From the NCBI GenBank assembly GCA_023897205.1, contig JAHWDD010000006.1, positions 1,736,001 through 1,800,000 on the forward strand: a stretch of DNA of 64,000 nt, given 5' to 3'. The stretch comes from Exophiala sp. HKRS030. Lineage: Eukaryota; Ascomycota; Eurotiomycetes; Chaetothyriales; Herpotrichiellaceae. A program made the translations under genes and the position numbers. The notes under the pieces are model-generated. The model was not told where the DNA came from, did not search any database, and saw nothing but the letters and a program-made list of their open reading frames with translations. Below, one piece after another: positions 12,155-23,253 of this stretch. Each line of letters begins with the position of its first letter. Positions within the stretch are counted from its first letter, which is position 1.

Positions 12155-13006
12155 ATGACTTCGCGAGACACTCTCTTGAGCCTCGATCCTGGTCCTGAGG
12201 ATGCACTGTACAGAATTCAACGAAGTGAGAACAATGTGAAGAGAGCCATCTACGTTCATGTCACGGACATTACCATCTTACCCGAGGAGTCGAGAACTGC
12301 AGAATACGAGCTCATTCGAGATCTGGGGAAACTGAAAGGATGGGGAGATGACAATTGGACGACCTTGACGCTCTACAAGACCATCAATGATGACCGTCAT
12401 GGCGATGCCCAGATTCACTGTCTGTGGGACAATTTCAAGGCCCATGCCCTCTCCCATGAGCACATCCTCAAATCTTATCCACTCTTTAACATCTTCGACC
12501 TTCGTGTCATCAAAAGAAAAAACGATGCAGTCCAGTATGTTCATAACGGCTCTTCCTTTTGCTATCTCAAAATTGCAAGATTCGGATTCGAATTGCGATA
12601 TATTAAGACCGAGCTCAGCGTCTACCATGATCTAGCGAGACTGAAGTCCAAGCTTGGTCCGCAATTATTGGGGTATGTTTTTGAAGGCGCGGAGAGAAGA
12701 ATTGTAGGATTTTTGCTAGAAGAGGTATCTGGAAGGCCACCTGCATTGGGTGATCTGGAAGAGTGCAAGGCAGCTTTGCGAGAACTACATGGCTTGGGGA
12801 TTATCCATGGTGATCCCAACAAATACAACATCATCATCACGAAACTTGGTGTCCGACTCATTGATTTCGAGAATGCCTGCAAGGCACCGGTCGACAATGG
12901 TGGTTCGAAACGCTGGGATGCCATGAAGGAGGAAGACATGCGAAAACTGGAGCTGGGTCTCGTGGATACTTCTAGCAACGGTCAGCCTTGGGACGACCCT
13001 GACTAA
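12155..13006 (+). CDS. Protein-kinase-like fold protein (HGD...DFE type)
   Basis: A single-exon 283-aa protein of the kinase-like/phosphotransferase fold found in many fungal hypotheticals. The C-lobe motifs are HGDPNKYN (His218, Asp220, Asn225; the catalytic loop) and LIDFEN (Asp237, the DFG-equivalent written DFE). A candidate ATP-binding Lys is Lys139 in CYLKIAR, with Glu153 as its helix-C partner. The first 130 residues form a domain I do not recognise. DFE in place of DFG and HGD in place of HRD fit the aminoglycoside-phosphotransferase/Bud32-like side of the fold rather than classical protein kinases. The substrate is unknown. The 3' end converges on the small Cys-rich gene, with 33 bases between stops. 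Confidence 0.6.
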   Translation: MTSRDTLLSLDPGPEDALYRIQRSENNVKRAIYVHVTDITILPEESRTAEYELIRDLGKLKGWGDDNWTTLTLYKTINDDRHGDAQIHCLWDNFKAHALSHEHILKSYPLFNIFDLRVIKRKNDAVQYVHNGSSFCYLKIARFGFELRYIKTELSVYHDLARLKSKLGPQLLGYVFEGAERRIVGFLLEEVSGRPPALGDLEECKAALRELHGLGIIHGDPNKYNIIITKLGVRLIDFENACKAPVDNGGSKRWDAMKEEDMRKLELGLVDTSSNGQPWDDPD

Positions 13007-13039
13007 GTCGAGCTCAACTCAGGATCGCTTCGCCGTAAC

Positions 13040-13231
13040 TTAACCACTTATTAGACATTTCCTGCATTTGCGGCCGGATTTTCCCTTTCCTTTATACTCC
13101 CAGACACCGCTGGCGCATTTTGTGTCCTCTTGGGCTGCATGCTTTGCGCATCTGACGAAGTTGCTGTTGACCGAGTGGCCACACGAGTGTCGAATCTGAT
13201 ACTGTGTGCACACGGCTGGTCGTGGAGGCAT
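13040..13231 (-). CDS. Small Cys/His-rich protein, likely zinc-binding
   Basis: A 63-aa basic protein with pairs of Cys and His: CTQYQIRHSCGH, then CAKH, then a final CRKC near the C-terminus. This C-x(n)-CGH-x(n)-C-x2-H pattern recurs in short fungal hypotheticals and suggests a structural metal site; the role is unknown. An in-frame ATG 12 bases further upstream (13243) would add four residues. An upstream exon cannot be excluded. The evidence is the motif pattern only. Confidence 0.45.
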   Translation of the reverse strand: MPPRPAVCTQYQIRHSCGHSVNSNFVRCAKHAAQEDTKCASGVWEYKGKGKSGRKCRKCLISG

Positions 13232-15163
13232 CTTGGTATCCATGTTCCAGTGAGTAACAAAATGGGTCTGGCGCAACTAGGATGGATGGATTGCATTACG
13301 GCTATGAGGATATCTGGTCCTTTAAGAAGTCCAGCTACTAGGCGGCAGCCTACCAAGGCAATACCCGGCCAGGAAGAGCCCAAAGTCTCACCGTTTGGCA
13401 ATGGATGGTGCTGACCGCCTCGAATACGAGTTTGGTCTCGACAGATGCTCTGAACACACAGGGGGTATGCTTGTAAAGTCGCAGAGATAGGCCAAACGCG
13501 CCTCCACCACCAAAAATCAGGCGCAACAGGCTTGGCCTGGCCTAGCAGGACTGGTCTGAGAATGTTCTTCCGCCTCGACTGTGTCAATATGGCCCATCTG
13601 CGATAAAGTCATGTCTTCATACCCCCCTGTGTTCGTGTGTAACATGTTGCAAGAGATTTGTTAAATTCTTCAAAAGGGAAAAGAGAACCTGAATGAACCA
13701 ACTAACGAGTCACAACGATTGCGGCTATGAGTCTTGATGCCTGGCTGACCCCTAAACGTCAAATGTCATGGGGCTGCTTTCTTTGGTACTGCCGCAAAGG
13801 TTGCAACTGACGCCCTGGCAGTGTAACCTCAACCACAGCTTCGTACGCCTCATTCACATCCATTGGCCCTGCCTGCTTGTGATTTCGTTTGTTTCCCCCT
13901 CAATTCTCGCCTTCACCTCCTCTCCATCGACGTCGAAGGCTGCTCGGGGACGTTGCAAATTAATATCAATGGTATCCGTTCCGATCAGGTGGGGAGTCCA
14001 AAACAAAGATCTCGTTTCATGTTAATTCATTTCCTTCTCTTTAGATGAGTACGCAGTTACCATGCCTGCGATTGTATCACTTATGACCATATTGGCTTTG
14101 GTGCTGTGCTAGGGCCAGTTGAAAGGACCAGGTGTACATCGTGTTGAGTACTGCATTTTGACCAGTACTAACCCCCCTGGAAGTGAAGGCCAAATAAGGC
14201 AGAAAAACTCTCACTGGGATCGATCATCGTGTTGATCGCGGTCGAAAACACCTTCGTGCAAAAGATACGAGCAGTCTGGGCTCTAAATACTCAAGGAACG
14301 GCGTCTTCTTGTACCGATTTAGTGACCGGTACAATCCCCGACTTGCGAAGAGCCGACATCTCGCTTGTTGAAAAGATGCACCATCGCTAGTCGTCGGAGG
14401 CGAAGACACTTTCAGGCTGCCATGAGCCCCAAATGCCCGCCCTGAGGCTCGGAGCCTTCAAAGATGACTAGGCCAGAGAATCGTCCACACAGCTAGCACC
14501 TTTCCCAGCTGTACTCATTCGGTTCTCAACCCTCGTGGTGCAACTGGACGCTCCGTGGGAAAGGCTGTTTGCCACAATCATGCGGTTCAACGATCGTTCT
14601 ATTTTGCCGAAGTCGACTGATAATTTCCAAATACAACGGCGAAAAGATTGACCGCACAGATTTGCAGGCGAGTTGACACTTGCCGTGGTGGGCACCGCCC
14701 TACGAGTACTGCAGTCGATGCGAATTTAAACTGATTGTACGCGAGTCCACCAGTCTGTTGTACAGCACGAACAGACAATTCCATTGCGATCCCGCTGTGG
14801 AGCTTTAAACCCACACCATCAGGCTGCATGGATGTTTGCGAGTCCGCAAACCTGGGACCCAATCAGAGGATCAAAGACGAGGAGGAACCAGCGAAAGTGC
14901 CTCCTCCATAAAGCCATCCGGGGAACCCCAGAACAGGCCTGGATCAAGACTAACCAAGTCTCCCGGGGGTGCTAAAGGGACATCCACTAGTCGACCTCTC
15001 GTAACAAGGGCGTTTTTGCATTCTCACACGAACTTTCCTTTCGTTTATTTAATCATCTTACAGCTCCCGCTCCATTTCCTGGCTTCTCTCTCTCTCGTTC
15101 TCTCTTCCTCGTGCCATTTTGGTTGATCCCAGGAGCTGCCCTATTCTGAGTCAGTCAAACATC
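13232..15163. other. Gene-poor upstream region of the MFS carrier
   Basis: About 1.9 kb with only short unsupported open frames. The last 100 bases before the MFS start are CT-rich, as in leaders of fungal housekeeping and transporter genes. One TACGAGTA motif lies at 14701-14708. Confidence 0.4.
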
Positions 15164-16875
15164 ATGGCAGGGACAGTCGATCGGGTCATGTCGTTGGACA
15201 TCCAAGATGCCAGCAGTGCAAAAGAAGCAGCCATCTCAGAGGCAGCAGTACATATTGAGGGAAGTGCGGGCTCCTTTGCCGCCAACGGACCCGTTGGTCC
15301 CGATGGGAAACCTTTGCAATTCGAAAATGGTCGACCTGTCGTCAGTCCCGAGGACGAGAAGCTCATGAAGCGTCTGAAGTTGAAGTTGGATATGTGGATT
15401 TTGCCCATACTCACTGTCGTCATGTTACTTGGGTCCATGGACAAGTCGGATGTGAGTCCAAGCATACAACTTTCTGACACATTGGACATTGTACCACGTC
15501 TCTGTTCCCGTTCATTTCCTCTCCTTCATATTCGTCCATCAGAGCAACAGGGCTGTTCTTGGTCGTCCATCCACTAACATGTACCAATGTCTAGATCGGC
15601 AACGTGCAGACCGCAGGAATGCAAAAGTACATTGGCGTCACGGGCCACCAATGGGCACAAGTGGTGTCCCTGTTCTACATTGGCTATGTCATCACGCAAT
15701 TCGTCGCATCCGTTCAACTGAGAAAACTCTCCCCTCCGATTGTCGTCGGCGGAGGCGTCATGTTCTGGGGAGCAATGACGATGCTGTTGTCGGTCGTCAA
15801 GACATGGCAGGCGGCTGTTGGAATTCGAATCTTGATCGGCTGTGGCGAAGGATACATTCACGCCGCCTCACTCTACCTCTCCATGTGGTACGGGCCGGAA
15901 GACCTGGCGTCACGAGGTGCTATCTACTTCAGTATGTCGACGCTAGCCGGCGCCTTCAATGGACTCATCGCGTACGGCATCGTCAAAGACATCGGCAATG
16001 CCGATCCATACTACGCCTGGCAATGGATCTTGATCATTGAAGGGTCGATTACTGTCTTCTTCGGCGTCCTCTGCGTCTTTCTCTTACCCACTGTCCCGGA
16101 GAGGGTCAGATGGGGATTCACGGCCGAGGAGAAGAGGCTGCTTGTGATCCGCACCTGGAGGGCGAACAACACCCCCAACGCCAAGTTCAAGTGGAAGGAG
16201 TTCATCCAAACTTTCCAAGACCCGGCATTTTGGGGTTACGTCGTCATGTACATCGGCTGTCAGATCGGCCTCGCGTGCCTCGCGAGCTTCTTGCCCGCCG
16301 TGATCCACGATCTGGGTTACACCGCGGTGCGATCGCAGCTCATGACGGTCCCCATCTACGCCTGTGCGTTCGTCGGTACCATCGGTATCGGATACCTGGC
16401 GGACAAGACGCAGAAACGAGGTCTCTTTGTCTTGGGCGCGGCGTGCCTGTCCCTGACCGGGTACATCATGCTCGCGGCCATTCCGCACAACATCGCCGGC
16501 CGGTATGTCGGATTGTGCTTCATTGCGGCGACCCAGTACGCCAACGCCAGCTTGATCCAAGTGTGGCTTGCGTTCAACACTAGAAAGTGGACAAACCGAG
16601 CGACCGCCGGTGCTTTCCTTGCCATGTTCGCCCAGGCTGGTGCTCTAGGCGGATTGCAAGGGTTTGACACGAAGCCGCCTTACCGCAAGGGCAACATTAT
16701 CGTCATGGTAGTCGTCATCGTTATGATCCCAGCCTGCATCTTCAACATGTGGTGGTTCACCAGGCAAAACAAGTTGAAGGAGGCCAGGAAGAATGATCCT
16801 GACAGTATCGCGAACAGGAACAAGACGTTTGAAGAGCTTGGTACTGAGCATCCCGATTTCAGGTTTTCGACTTGA
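15164..16875 (+). CDS. MFS carrier, anion:cation symporter family (Dal5/allantoate-permease type)
   Basis: A 522-aa plasma-membrane transporter, probably for an organic anion such as allantoate, a ureide or a vitamin-like acid; the substrate cannot be told. Exons are 15164-15451 and 15595-16875. The intron has a CTAAC branch site 23 bases before its CTAG acceptor. Translation across the junction gives MDKSD|IGNVQTAGMQ, matching the conserved DRxNIGNA-type segment of the family. Twelve hydrophobic segments are visible, with RILIGCGEGY and a central loop ending in PERVRWGFTAEEK, both typical of the family. The C-tail is highly charged. The next gene lies 1.5 kb away on the same strand; no functional link is evident. 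Confidence 0.85.
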
Positions 16876-18403
16876 TCTGAGGACGTCCATCTGAGTGTCA
16901 AGAGAAGTGGTTTATTGAGTGGATATTGGTTCGTGAAGTACAATTTGTGTCGGGGCCGTGTTGGTGATGATTAGTAGACAGAATCAAGGATGTGTACATG
17001 ACTCAGATAAGCCCGATGTGGACCATCAAGAGATGTTGGTTAGTTTGGGATCATGACTATCAATTGTACATGCTCCAGCAATCATTGATATTTGGCTTCA
17101 TTTTCTCTCGAGATTTCGAAAGCCGCGAGTGTCCCTGGCAGATGCCATATTCGGGCATAGCGAGATGATATCCTTGATTGTGTCTTGACCTGGTGTTGTA
17201 TTCATCGAGTGTAGGCCGGTGTATGTCGGTGTATGTATCATAGATTCAGAGCTGTTAGGCACAAACTCCCAAAGTGATCTATAGCATGAGGATTGTCTTA
17301 GGCAAAAAAAGAACCAGTCCAGTGACTGGTCCATGCCACGTGAAGATGTCAGCCTCGTTATGATATCAATAACACTGGTCTACTCTGGACGTCTCTTGGG
17401 ATAGTCGCATAACACGCTCATTGCCCTTTGGTGTGGTCAGGTCCATCATTCCAAGTTGCTTGTCAGATGCCAGCCAAAAGAGAAGCGGCGAAAGAATTGC
17501 ACGATCAAAAACATCGCATGATTGATTGACCGAAGACACTGGGATTCTGGTCCCCTTATGACCACTTCAATTTTCCATGTCGAACAATTAAAGCTGTGGT
17601 GCGAGACATGAAGCTTGTTGGCGACCCCGGCCGAGGCTGAAAACATCTCCAGGCTTGTGGATTCCGAATTCGCAATGCCCCCGAGGCATTAGTACAAAGG
17701 GGCTACCTTTCGCCAGATCTTGTTACTCCGTCCTCTCCTGTCATTTGAACATCACCCACACCTGGAAAGGACTGCATGCCGACTCGGCATTCTATTGCGA
17801 CAAGCCACCAGATGCGTCTCGACCTCAAATGGACGAGCGCGAAGCGAGTAGGTAGTATTGTTGTGGGCTACAGAGTACTTTTGACCGGGATTCTTACCCC
17901 CCCCCGTACTCCGTCGTTAACTCAGCCTTCTTCTCTGTGGGCGACACTTGCACATACACACACACAAATTGTCCATCAAAACGCTAGGCGTGTTCATTAT
18001 CGCTTACCACCACAAGGAGTTTCCACGGAAGCCTTGCCATCCGGCCTCGGTTGGTATTCTCTGAACATGAAAGGTGTCCTCCCCCACAAAAACTACCCCG
18101 ATGACCGCTATCTACTTTGCAGCATTTGACGATCCCTATTCGCGGCAAACGCGAGAATAGGAAGTCGAGCGGATATCGGAAAAATGTCTCGAGGTACTCC
18201 CTGTTACAGGAGTACTCGTACTGCCATAGAATGTGGCCCTTTTCATATTTATAACACATGCTGGGGCCTGGACCGCCCTTCAGTTCTACCTGAGCTGGCT
18301 GCCCTTTGAGATTAATTCCATTAGGACGGGCACATTAACAATCCAGACCAGAATAATCAACAGACTATCAGAGCCATAGGATCTTTTGTGTTTGTAAGGA
18401 ACC
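16876..18403. other. Intergenic, no gene seen
   Basis: About 1.5 kb with only short open frames. It holds a run of nine C at 17897-17905, two TACTCCGT 8-mers (17724, 17907) and one TACTCGTA (18213). Confidence 0.4.
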
Positions 18404-20396
18404 ATGTCTCCGTCAGCCCAGCTCAAAGACGAGCTCAAAATCTTCACCCCCATCGGCCAGTTGGGCCAGGGGTTCAACGAAGAAATCTTCTGGGACACGG
18501 TCGAAGCTGGCTGTGACGCCATCATCGCAGATGGAGGTTCGACCGACAGCGGACCTGGACGTCTGGCGCTGGGACTTCCCAACGTTCCCTACAGCCGACT
18601 TGCGAAGGATTTGGAGCTGTTTGCAAAAGCCGCACACCTCTACAACGTCCCTTCGTTGATCGGATCGATCGGAGGCGACGGTGAGAACGCGCACGTCGAC
18701 AAGGCGGCCGAGATCATCACCGAGGCCGTGAAGAAGAACGGGTACCGGCCGTTGAAGATCATCAAGATCTACTCGGAGATCCCCAAGGACCTCATCCACC
18801 GGAAGTTCAAGGCCGGGGAGATCAGCCCCTGCGGCGGCGGGGTGCCCGACCTGACCGAGCACGACATCGACAGCAGCACGCGCATCGTCGCGCAGATGGG
18901 CCTCGAGCCGTACCTGAAGGCCATGAAGGAGACCCCCGACTTTGACATCGTCATCGGAGGGAGGGCGTACGACCCGGCCCCTTACGCGGCGTTCTGCCTG
19001 TTCCGGGGCTTCGAAGACCTCGGGGTCGCGTACTCCATGGGCAAGATCATGGAGTGCGGCGCCCAGTGCTCGATCCCGAAGTCTCGAGAGGCCCTGGCCG
19101 TCATCCGGCGGGATTCGTTCGACATCCACCCTCTCGACCCGAAATCCAAATGTACGACCTTGTCGGTCGCGTCTCACTTCCTCTACGAAAAGACCCGGCC
19201 GGACATCCTCCACGGCCCCGGCGGGGCCCTTCACCTCGACCGCACGACCTACGAACAATTGGACGACGGCCGGTCGGTCCGAGTCGCCGACGCCCGGTTC
19301 GTCCCCGAGCCCGAGGGCGAGTACACGGTCAAGCTCGAGGGGGCGAGGGTGAACGGGTACCACACCATCTTCTTGGGCGCGGTGCGTGACCCGATCCTGA
19401 TCCAGCAGCTCGACTCGTGGATCGAATTCATCGAGACACACGTCCGCGAGAGGATCGAGGCGTTTGGGTACGACTACGACCTCAAGATCCACCGGTACGG
19501 CGTCAACGGGGTCATGGGCCCCCTGGAGCCCGACCACGCCCGCGGCAGCAAGGAAATCTTCATCGCCGGGCAGGCCCGCGCCGCCACGCAAGACCAGGCC
19601 GACCAGGTCGCCACCATGGCCAAGTTTGGCTTCACGCACGCCCCCTACGCGGGGCAACTCGCCACGGCGGGCAACTTTGCGTGGCCCTTTACGCCCTGCG
19701 AGATCCCAATGGGCCCTTGCCCCGAATTCTGCGTCTACCACATCATGCACAAGGTCGACCCGGTCGACCTGTTCCCGATAACCGTCGTGACGGCGGAAGG
19801 GGACAACACTCATGTTCATACACCACGTAAGTTTTTGCCTTTTTTTTTCTGTGTGTCTTGATCCTGACCATCAATCATGCAAACTCGCGATACAATGTTT
19901 GACATGACTCACTTTGTTTCAAAGTCACATGGCTTCTTTGATTCCTCCAATGCTAATGACGAGTCTAGGTCCACCCAAACCCATCGTCGAGGCCAAATCA
20001 GCCGGCGCTGCCAAGGTCAAAAAACCCGAATCGGACAAGAAATACTGGCTCACGCCTGAACCGGCCGAAGGGACCTGCTACCTGGGAGACGTCGCCTCGG
20101 TGCTGCGGAGCAAGAACTCGGGGCCGTACGAACTGACGTTCGACGTCATGTTCGACGACAAGGGGGTCTACGAGAAGGTCAAGGCCTCGGGGAAACTGTC
20201 GAGGGAGACCGTCGCGGGCCTGTACTCGGTGCCCGACGACCACGTCACGGCTTCGCTGTTCTTCGACCAGGCCATGGCCTACAAGGCGACCATCGCGAGG
20301 CCGGCCGTGTCCGGAGGGTTCGGGGAGACGGACACGCACGGGTCTCAGCAACACATCCCGTTGCTGTACCTGAGCATGCCCTGGGGGAGAACTTGA
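18404..20396 (+). CDS. AtuA-like (DUF1446) protein fused to a DUF4387 domain
   Basis: A 616-aa protein. Exon 1 (18404-19826) encodes an AtuA/DUF1446 domain, recognisable from IADGGSTDSGPGRLALG, GGGVPDLTEHD and VIGGRAYDPAPYAAF. Exon 2 (19969-20396) encodes a linker and a DUF4387 domain, seen as VLRSKNSGPYELTFDVMFDD and, near the end, GSQQHIPLL. Bacterial AtuA belongs to the acyclic-terpene (citronellol/geraniol) utilisation locus; the exact reaction is not established. In bacteria the two domains are usually neighbouring separate genes (family knowledge). The intron lies at the domain joint, with a GTAAGT donor, CTAAT branch and CTAG acceptor. The coding sequence is strongly GC-rich at third positions compared with its neighbours. 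That bias explains the long antisense open frame over it, and could reflect strong codon selection or origin by transfer. Confidence 0.85.
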
Positions 20397-20577
20397 AGAT
20401 GCCACGTCACGGCCGTTGAGAATGAATGAGCGACGGGGAAAGAAATCATATAAATTGACACAGTTTGTAGATGACGAGGATAATGTGGAAAAATCATTGA
20501 TGGCCCAAAATACCTGGGAGTAATACACCAAGGAGTTATTCATTATTTCAACCTGGCCATTCAGGGATATTGTTGTT

Positions 20578-22542
20578 CTAAGTTACACTATAGATTGAGA
20601 ATCCCTGTTGTCCTCCAGACATGGCCATCACAACATTTCCATTCTTGTCAATGGTGATGTATTTTCCGTTGCTGTTGACCAGGTTGTACCCCTTCCCACC
20701 ACCGAGGTAGGTAATGTTGTGCGCGAGCGCATCATTCTTGGCCATCACCAGCTTCATCTGAGGGCCGATATATCTCCCGTCCACGGCACTGCTGATGGTG
20801 AAGAGGCGACTGTCTGTGGCCGTCTCGTGAATGACCCAACGCTGCGCCATGTCCGAGTGGGAAGTTGTGGCCTTTGTGGTCGAGATCGTCATTGCTTGCT
20901 CGCCCGTGTTCGCCAATGCGTAACCAGAGGCCTCAAAGGTCAAGAACCGCCCTTCCGTGAGGTACCCGCGGACTGCCTTGAACCCCCTTTCTGAGATGAG
21001 CGATTTGTCTTCGGTTTGGTTCGCGTAAGGGACAGGTGGACGCTGGACAGCGTATTGAGCTTCGCAATAAGACGCTCCGTCCCAGATGCCATTCTTGTCC
21101 AAATGGGGAGCAGGGGCCGAGGGGATCGAGGGGATGGAAGTGTCTGGCGAAGAAAAGTCAAACGCGGCGGTCAAGTCGGACATGTGTGCTCGACGCCACG
21201 CCGGGATTTGGTCAGTCACTGCATCGTAACCCTTTGCGGCCAACCATTTCTCCACAAACATGATTTGAGAATTGTGGTCGGCTTTTTCCGTAAAGACGTG
21301 CCCGCCTCGGGTCCAGGGAGAGATGATGTAGAACGGCAGGCGGAATCCGGGACCGGAGAAGGTGTACCCGAAGAGTCCGTACGGATCTTCGAGCCATTCT
21401 CCCGCAGTTCCGTTGGGAGAGTGGTAAGGGGAAACATGATCGCCCCAGCCACCTGTTTCGTCGTAGCTGATGATCAAAGCGGTGCTGTTCCAGTGTTTAC
21501 CTTTTGTCACAGCATCCACCACCTGCTGTTGGAGCCAGGCTCCGTCGTGAGGAGAGTAAGGAGGATGTTCTGACAGTTCAGTCGGGCCAATAATGTAGGA
21601 AACCATGGGCAGAGTGCCGTTGGCCGCTCGGTCATAAAAGTCCTGTAGGCCGAGGTAGGACATGCCTCGTTCTTGCAGGACGGTGCCATTTTTGGCTTCT
21701 TGAAATTGTTTGAACCATGCCAGTGGGTTGTCATCGAAATTGTCAGAGTCCTGGAAGACCTGCCACGTCACGCCCTGCTTTTGATATACCTCTGGGCAGG
21801 TTGTCCAGGACAAAGGGTAACAGTTGAGACCTGGTGACTCGCAACCAGGCACTTCGTGGTTATCAATATAAACGCCACCTTGGTCTGCTTTTTGAGGAGA
21901 CCCTGGAACATTGATTGATCCACTGACCCAGGTGACGCGGTTGGGGTTGGTCGAAGCGATAACACTTTCTTGGTACATGTCACCAACTGTCCAGCCTTCT
22001 GCGAGGGCGAATTGAACGGGTAAATCGCTTCGTTTGTAGTAACCCCAGCTCCAGGGTGTGTTGTTCAAAGCCCAATGGTCGTTCAACCCAAAGTTGTATG
22101 CGAGATGGTTCTCTTCGTATCCATTCGAGCCAGCATCCATGCACTGCGTGGCATTTAACCAGTGACCGCCGAGGTAGTTGAGGTACCACGGCAAGAGGTA
22201 GTCGGTATCATTCGTCAAGCTGCTGTTGACATGTCTATGGACATGTCAGTAGTATCTTCGCGGTGTTGTCTACACTGACGTACTGATACCACACCGATTT
22301 TCCGTTCGGATTGACCTGAACATTTGGGTCTGAAAACCCACGGACGCCAGCCATAGTGCCAAAATACTGTCTTCGTCAGCTGATAATTCGCATCAATCTC
22401 TGTTTTGACCAGAACACACATGGTCAAAAGCCCGGTTCTCTTGCATAAAAAGCACAAGGTGATCGATGCTTGCTAACGAGTCCGCTCTAGCCATAGTGAC
22501 CAATAGGCCTGTGGCCAAAAGAACAAGAGCTCTTTTGATCAT
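20578..22542 (-). CDS. Secreted phosphoesterase, phospholipase C-like
   Basis: A 620-aa enzyme of the bacterial-type phosphatidylcholine phospholipase C/acid phosphatase superfamily (phosphoesterase family PF04185), acting outside the cell. Minus-strand exons are 22542-22420, 22366-22284 and 22234-20578; the introns are only 53 and 49 nt. The signal peptide is the first 20 residues, ending in MARA before DSLASIDHL. The family start motif HLVLFMQENRAFDHYFGTMAG is rebuilt across the first intron; its Glu-Asn pair is expected to bind metal. DETGGWGDHVSPY carries the second metal and catalytic region, and SPWTRGGHVFTEKADH is typical downstream. Many Asn-X-Ser/Thr sites suggest glycosylation. The last 140 residues look like a beta-rich C-terminal module. 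Substrate choice between phospholipids and phosphate monoesters cannot be decided. Confidence 0.88.
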
Positions 22543-23253
22543 GGTGGCTGGCGGTATTGTTGACAGTATCTGCTCTTCGGTTGTGGTCTGTTCAATCGGA
22601 GGCGAAACAAAATCCTATATAATCACCCGGTTCTCGTCGGATGGGGTCCAGCTAAGCATTAACCCCATTCCTCTCGCATTGGTTCGACAGCAAGGTGCAA
22701 CCAATCAAGGAGATCCGAATAATAACGAAATGTAGAGCTTTGAGCACGTGGTCGCCATCCTCTGAAAGAGTAGCTGAGGTTGTGTTGCGAAGTTCGACTA
22801 ACCTCGTCGTTCTGGATTAGCACCCAATGATCTGGGTACGGGTTTCATGCCGTAGTACTCCTCAGCAGCATGCAACTTAAATTGTGCAGGTATAGTATGA
22901 TATCTTGCAGGATACGAAGGTGTTGCGATTTGTTTCAAGGAAAGATTTGCAATGTAGTAGTCGACCTAGCTTGACTAGTCGGTGCACGTTGTGACGGTGT
23001 CAATAATTATTCGCTTGTAGGTGTGATTGACGGAGATGGACGCAGGGTTCAGGATTCAGGGTTTCTGTTCCACTCCATTGAGAGGGATCGACTGTCGCAA
23101 ATCTAATGAAGTCGGTCTCGAAATTGCTTTGCTGTATGTATTTTGCCATGGTATATCTGAACTTCGACTTACAGATCCTCGGTCAGCGCTAGAACGCAGA
23201 GTGTAAATTTTCAGGAGATGCGGCATGCAGGACGACGGCTCATGTGAGATAGA
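22543..23253. other. Intergenic spacer
   Basis: The promoter of the phospholipase C-like gene and the 3' end of the oxidase gene. I see no gene. Confidence 0.4.
22616..22622 (-). promoter_or_regulatory. TATA-like box of the phospholipase C-like gene
   Basis: TATATAA (plus reading) lies about 75 bases upstream of the minus-strand ATG at 22542. Confidence 0.4.

Noticed and set aside
13051..13587. 178-codon minus-strand frame overlapping the small Cys-rich gene
   Set aside because: It lacks an ATG near the start and family content; the overlapping short frame has an ordered Cys/His pattern.
18413..19819. 468-codon open frame antisense to the AtuA-like gene
   Set aside because: It mirrors the GC-rich third positions of the sense exon, has Asp/Arg/Val-biased composition, no recognisable domain and no own splice or promoter signals.
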